Shown here piece after piece: positions 60,363 to 64,000 of a stretch of 64,000 nt of DNA (position 1 is its first letter; each line of letters opens with the position of its first letter). The notes beneath the pieces are model-generated. The model was given only the letters and a program-made list of their open reading frames with translations. It searched no databases and was not told the origin of the DNA. The position numbers and the translations under genes were made by a program. The DNA comes from Clostridia bacterium. Lineage in GTDB: Bacteria > Bacillota > Clostridia > Oscillospirales > Acutalibacteraceae. Location of the stretch: contig JAUNLX010000003.1 of assembly GCA_030532035.1 (NCBI GenBank), forward strand, positions 1 to 64,000, written 5' to 3'.

Positions 60363-62306
60363 TTACCAGATGACTTTGGTTTCAATATCCTCTTTACAAG
60401 AAGTTATAAAGTCTTGAATACTCATAGAACCTATGTCGTCTTTCGTTCTATGTCTTACAGATACAGTGTCGCTAGTTTCTTCTTTTTCCCCGACAATTAA
60501 CATATAGGGTAATTTTTCTTGCTTTGCCTGTCTGATTTTATATCCAATTTTTTCATTTCTCGTATCTACAGTTGTTCTAAGACCATTTTCATCTAATTTA
60601 GCTTTTACCTTATTTGCATAATCGAGGAATTTATCGGAAATTGGTAAAATTCTTACTTGCTCAGGTGAGAGCCAAAGAGGAAATGCTCCGGCATATTTTT
60701 CTATTAAAAGAGCTAAAGTTCTTTCATAACAACCGATTGAAGTTCTGTGAATTATGTATGGTGTTTTCTTTTCTCCGTCATTGTCTGTATAAACCATTCC
60801 GAAAGTTTTTGCGAGCATTTGGTCAATCTGTATTGTAATAAGAGTGTCTTCTTTTCCGAAAACATTCTTTATTTGAATATCAAGCTTTGGTCCATAAAAA
60901 GCGGCTTCACCAACGCCGACTTTATATTCAATTCCTAAATTGTTAAGTATTTTTTCCATAAGCCCCTGAGAATGCTCCCATTGCTCTGCTGTTCCGATGT
61001 ATTTATCTCTATCATTTTCATCCCACTTTGAAAAACGATAAGAAATATTTTCATACAAACCAAGAGTTTTAAGCATATAAATGGCAAGCTCTAAAGCATT
61101 TTTAAATTCTTCTTCTAACTGATCAGGACGGCAAATGTCGTGTCCTTCGGAAATTGTAAATTGACGCACACGAATTAAACCATGCATTTCGCCTGAAGCT
61201 TCGTTTCTAAATAAAGTGGAAGTTTCATTGTATCTAAGTGGTAAATCCTTATATGAGCGAGGTCTATTTAGATAAGCTTGATATTGAAATGGACAAGTCA
61301 TAGGGCGAAGAGCAAAGACTTCATCGTCTTTTTCTTCATCTCCTAAAACGAACATTCCGTCTTTGTAATGATCCCAATGTCCCGAAACTTTATATAAGTC
61401 ACTTTTTGCCATATAGGGAGTTTTAGTTAAGAGCCAGCCTCTTTTTTCCTCTTCATCTTCAACAAATCTTTGCAATAGTTGTATTACTTTAGCACCTTTT
61501 GGAAGTAAAATCGGTAAACCTTGACCGATTATGTCCGCTGTAGTGAAAAATTCAAGCTCTCTTCCCAATTTGTTGTGGTCTCTCTTTTGAGCTTCTTCTA
61601 AAGTCTTAATATACTCTTCAAGCAAAGATTTTTTTGGAAAAGCAGTGCCATAAATTCTTGTGAGCATTTTATTTTTAGAATCGCCTTTCCAATAAGCACC
61701 AGTTGTAGATGTCAAGGCGATAGCCTTAACAGAGCCCGTACTCATAAGATGCGGTCCAGCACAGAGATCTGTGAAATCTCCCTGTTTATAAAAGCTTATA
61801 TCTTCGCCTTTGTCGGCATGCTCTTTAATTAAAAGCACTTTATAATCTTCGCCTTTGTCCTCCATAAATTTAATGGCTTCATCTGGACTTAAGGTAAACT
61901 TTTCAATAGGTAAATTTTCTTTTGCAATCTTTGCCATTTCTTTTTCAATTTTTTCAAGGTCTTGAGCGGAAAATGGTTCATCTATATCAAAGTCATAGTA
62001 AAATCCATTTTCTATTGATGGCCCGATAGCAAGTTTTACATTTTTATAAAGTCTTTTCACAGCTTGCGCAAGAATATGAGAAGCGGTATGATTGAAAGCT
62101 CTTTGACCTTCTTCTGTGTCAAAGGTGCAAACTTCCAATTCACAGTCATTTTTTATAATGTATCTCAAATCTTTTACTTCGCCGTCAATTTTACAACAAC
62201 AAGCTGCTTTATAAAGTGACATACCAATGGATTTAATCACTTCATAAACTGGTATTTCTTTTTCAAATTCCAAAATGCTCTTGTCGGGCAGACTTATTTT
62301 TATCAT
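60363..62306 (-). CDS. thrS: Threonyl-tRNA synthetase
   Basis: 647 aa class II enzyme. In order: a TGS domain (1-60), the editing domain with HTASHILAQAVKRLY and the DLCAGPH zinc/editing motif, the catalytic core with zinc ligands in RPMTCPFQYQ and later HRTSIGCYERT, motif 2 (FRNEASGEMHGLIRVRQF) and the anticodon-binding domain (about 550-647). It charges tRNA-Thr. GAAGGG precedes the ATG. No T-box is visible upstream, unlike many Firmicute thrS genes. It is monocistronic. Confidence 0.97.
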   Translation of the reverse strand: MIKISLPDKSILEFEKEIPVYEVIKSIGMSLYKAACCCKIDGEVKDLRYIIKNDCELEVCTFDTEEGQRAFNHTASHILAQAVKRLYKNVKLAIGPSIENGFYYDFDIDEPFSAQDLEKIEKEMAKIAKENLPIEKFTLSPDEAIKFMEDKGEDYKVLLIKEHADKGEDISFYKQGDFTDLCAGPHLMSTGSVKAIALTSTTGAYWKGDSKNKMLTRIYGTAFPKKSLLEEYIKTLEEAQKRDHNKLGRELEFFTTADIIGQGLPILLPKGAKVIQLLQRFVEDEEEKRGWLLTKTPYMAKSDLYKVSGHWDHYKDGMFVLGDEEKDDEVFALRPMTCPFQYQAYLNRPRSYKDLPLRYNETSTLFRNEASGEMHGLIRVRQFTISEGHDICRPDQLEEEFKNALELAIYMLKTLGLYENISYRFSKWDENDRDKYIGTAEQWEHSQGLMEKILNNLGIEYKVGVGEAAFYGPKLDIQIKNVFGKEDTLITIQIDQMLAKTFGMVYTDNDGEKKTPYIIHRTSIGCYERTLALLIEKYAGAFPLWLSPEQVRILPISDKFLDYANKVKAKLDENGLRTTVDTRNEKIGYKIRQAKQEKLPYMLIVGEKEETSDTVSVRHRTKDDIGSMSIQDFITSCKEDIETKVIW

Positions 62307-62584
62307 TTTTTTCCCTTCATTTCGATTTTTGAGTTTTTATATTCAAATTTAATTATAACAATTTTGTCAATAATATCTCTTTATAATTATATAATATTTT
62401 AAGATGATAATCAAAAAGACAAGGTCTAAGCCCTTTTATGCATACTCTTTAATAAGAGCTTTTTGCTTGACTTGAACTTTTATTAACTATACAATAGAAG
62501 CACAGTGGAAAAATGTGAAGATTTTTAACCGAATTTTTAATTTTTATATATTTTTACTGATTTTTTATATAAGGAGGTATCTGT
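62307..62584. other. Intergenic region between thrS and rny
   Basis: About 280 bases, AT-rich, no reading frame of note. The right half holds the rny promoter and a leader of about 80 bases. I see no T-box or other recognised riboswitch for thrS on the other side. Confidence 0.6.
62467..62495 (+). promoter_or_regulatory. Promoter of rny
   Basis: TTGACT (62467-62472) and TACAAT (62490-62495), spacing 17, about 80 bases before the TTG start. Confidence 0.75.
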
Positions 62585-64000
62585 TTGGATACTACACTTT
62601 GGATAATCATCTTAGCAATCGGTATACTCGTAGTAGCAGGTGCTGCTTTTTTTGTAGGCCAAAACTTTCGTAAAAATCATGCAGAAAAGCTCATAGGATC
62701 TGCTGAAGAAGAAGCTACAAGAATAATGAATCAAGCACTTACTGACGGAGAAAATAAAAGAAAAGAAAAAATACTTGAAGCAAAAGATGAAATATATAAA
62801 CAAAGACAAGAAGCAGAAAAAGAAATTCGTGAAAGACGAGGAGAAGTTCATAGGCAAGAAAAGAGAATAAACTCTAAGGAAGACAATATTGATAGAAAAA
62901 TAGCCAATATTGAGAAAAAAGAAGAAGTTTTACAGGAAAAACTGAAAACTGTCGATGAAAAATTAGAAGAAGTTGAAGCTCTTAAAAAAGGTCAATTTGA
63001 AATGCTCGAAAAAATTTCTGAGCTAACAAAGGAACAGGCAAAAGAACAACTTTTGAAAAATCTCGATGGAGAATTAGAGCATGAAAAGGCTCTGAAAATT
63101 GAAGAATATAAAAATAGATTTACAGATGAGTCAGAAAATATAGCAAGAGAACTTTTATCTGTTGCAATTCAAAGATGTGCAGTCGACCATAGCTCCGACA
63201 GTGTCGTAACAGTAATAAGTCTTCCAAATGACGAAACAAAGGGAAGAATTATCGGACGAGAGGGTCGCAACATCAGGGCGATTGAATCTATGACTGGCGT
63301 TAACTTGGTTATCGACGACACACCAGAAGCAATAACAATTTCATCTTTTGACCCAGTTAGAAGACAGGTTGCTTCACTTGCACTTCAAAAACTTATTTCT
63401 GACGGAAGAATTCACCCAGCGAGAATAGAAGAAACAGTAAAAAAATGCCAAAAAGAAGTTGATACTGCAATTAAACAAGCGGGAGATCGTGCTGTATTAG
63501 AAGTTGGCGTTACTGGAATAAATAATGAAGTTGTCAAACTTTTAGGTAGATTGAAATACAGAACCAGCTATGGACAAAATGTATTAAATCATTCTGTTGA
63601 AGTTGCTTATCTGTCTGGTTTAATTGCATCTGAAATGGGAGTGAATGTAAAACTTGCAAAGAGAGCAGGTCTTTTACATGACATAGGAAAGGCAATTGAC
63701 CACGAATATGACGGCTCTCATGTTCAACTGGGCGTTGAATTTGCAAAAAAATATAAGGAAAATGATACTGTTGTAAATGCTATTGCTGCACATCATGGCG
63801 ATGTTGAGCCTAAGTCTACAATTGCTTTTATTGTTCAAGTTGCCGACGCAATTTCGGCTTCCCGTCCTGGAGCAAGACGAGAAAACATTGAAAATTATAT
63901 TAAGAGAATAGAGAGTTTGGAAGAAATTGCTTCATCATTTGAGGGAGTTAAAAATACCTTTGCACTTCACGCTGGCCGTGAAATCAGAGTTATGGTACAA
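62585..64000 (+). CDS. rny: Ribonuclease Y (3' end outside the window)
   Basis: Partial, 472 codons read in frame to the last base of the window. It starts at TTG 62585, 7 bases after AAGGAGG. An N-terminal membrane helix (residues about 5-24, [19 protein letters not shown]) is followed by a long charged coiled coil (about 30-180), a KH domain (about 215-275, [14 protein letters not shown]) and an HD domain with [10 protein letters not shown] and [12 protein letters not shown]. RNase Y is the main membrane-bound endonuclease starting mRNA decay in Firmicutes. About 40-50 residues should be missing. Confidence 0.95.
   Translation, partial: MDTTLWIIILAIGILVVAGAAFFVGQNFRKNHAEKLIGSAEEEATRIMNQALTDGENKRKEKILEAKDEIYKQRQEAEKEIRERRGEVHRQEKRINSKEDNIDRKIANIEKKEEVLQEKLKTVDEKLEEVEALKKGQFEMLEKISELTKEQAKEQLLKNLDGELEHEKALKIEEYKNRFTDESENIARELLSVAIQRCAVDHSSDSVVTVISLPNDETKGRIIGREGRNIRAIESMTGVNLVIDDTPEAITISSFDPVRRQVASLALQKLISDGRIHPARIEETVKKCQKEVDTAIKQAGDRAVLEVGVTGINNEVVKLLGRLKYRTSYGQNVLNHSVEVAYLSGLIASEMGVNVKLAKRAGLLHDIGKAIDHEYDGSHVQLGVEFAKKYKENDTVVNAIAAHHGDVEPKSTIAFIVQVADAISASRPGARRENIENYIKRIESLEEIASSFEGVKNTFALHAGREIRVMVQ

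Noticed and set aside
62307..62466. Possible T-box for thrS
   Set aside because: No GGTGGCACCGC-like sequence or terminator is found on the minus strand upstream of thrS.

Overview
The window looks like chromosomal DNA of a low-GC, Gram-positive-type anaerobe of the Bacillota, most likely class Clostridia and outside the classical genus Clostridium. The evidence is AT-rich DNA, strong AGGAGG-type ribosome sites, many TTG and GTG starts, a tryptophan T-box leader, an MreBCD/PBP2/MinD/MgsA cluster, the YmfF/YmfH/EF-P gene set, RNase Y, glutaminyl-tRNA synthetase next to glutamyl-tRNA synthetase, and wall-anchored proteins ending in PKTG/PKTS signals. I see no prophage, insertion sequence, plasmid gene or CRISPR array.

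Layout. 1-300 is an array of small palindromes. 0.5-9 kb holds a surface protein, a polyferredoxin, alanine racemase, a phosphoesterase/cysteine synthase pair and a polar amino acid ABC transporter. 9-18 kb holds an unknown lipoprotein, a PduL/chromate-transporter operon, a run of two M16 peptidases with lgt and folD, and an exported phosphatase. 18-24 kb holds rpsO and pnp with structured RNA leaders, a 33-bp repeat array, pyruvate kinase, an M24 peptidase and YqeG. 24-31.5 kb is an efp-nudix-mreB-mreC-mreD-PBP2-minD run, then a second palindrome array and mgsA. 31.5-41 kb holds a TspO-like membrane protein, a degenerate LCP protein, gltX-glnS, a nucleotidyltransferase, and a T-box-controlled trpB2 followed by a GH25 lysozyme. 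42-48.7 kb holds a thioester adhesin, YhaM, tRNA-Arg, an exported EEP phosphatase, a LiaF-like protein and PutP. 49-54 kb holds a beta-CASP nuclease and a response regulator/kinase/HtrA operon. 54-59.7 kb is a TetR-controlled divergon of uncharacterised metabolism. The end holds thrS and the first 472 codons of rny.

How the parts fit. Much of the window is envelope biology: cell shape and wall synthesis (mre/PBP2, alr, lgt, LCP-like), envelope stress (kinase/HtrA, LiaF-like) and surface proteins. Another part is RNA metabolism and translation: pnp, YhaM, a beta-CASP nuclease, rny, efp, three aminoacyl-tRNA synthetases and rpsO. The most promising undescribed system is the 54.1-59.7 kb divergon. 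In it a TetR regulator, an FGGY kinase and a low-molecular-weight phosphatase face a class III aminotransferase and a two-domain class II aldolase whose second domain has lost its catalytic and metal residues. Two near-identical 14-bp operators lie just downstream of the two divergent promoters. Also notable are a long hairpin immediately before pnp, three repeat arrays of palindromic type, and the apparent absence of minC, minE and rodA from the mre cluster.
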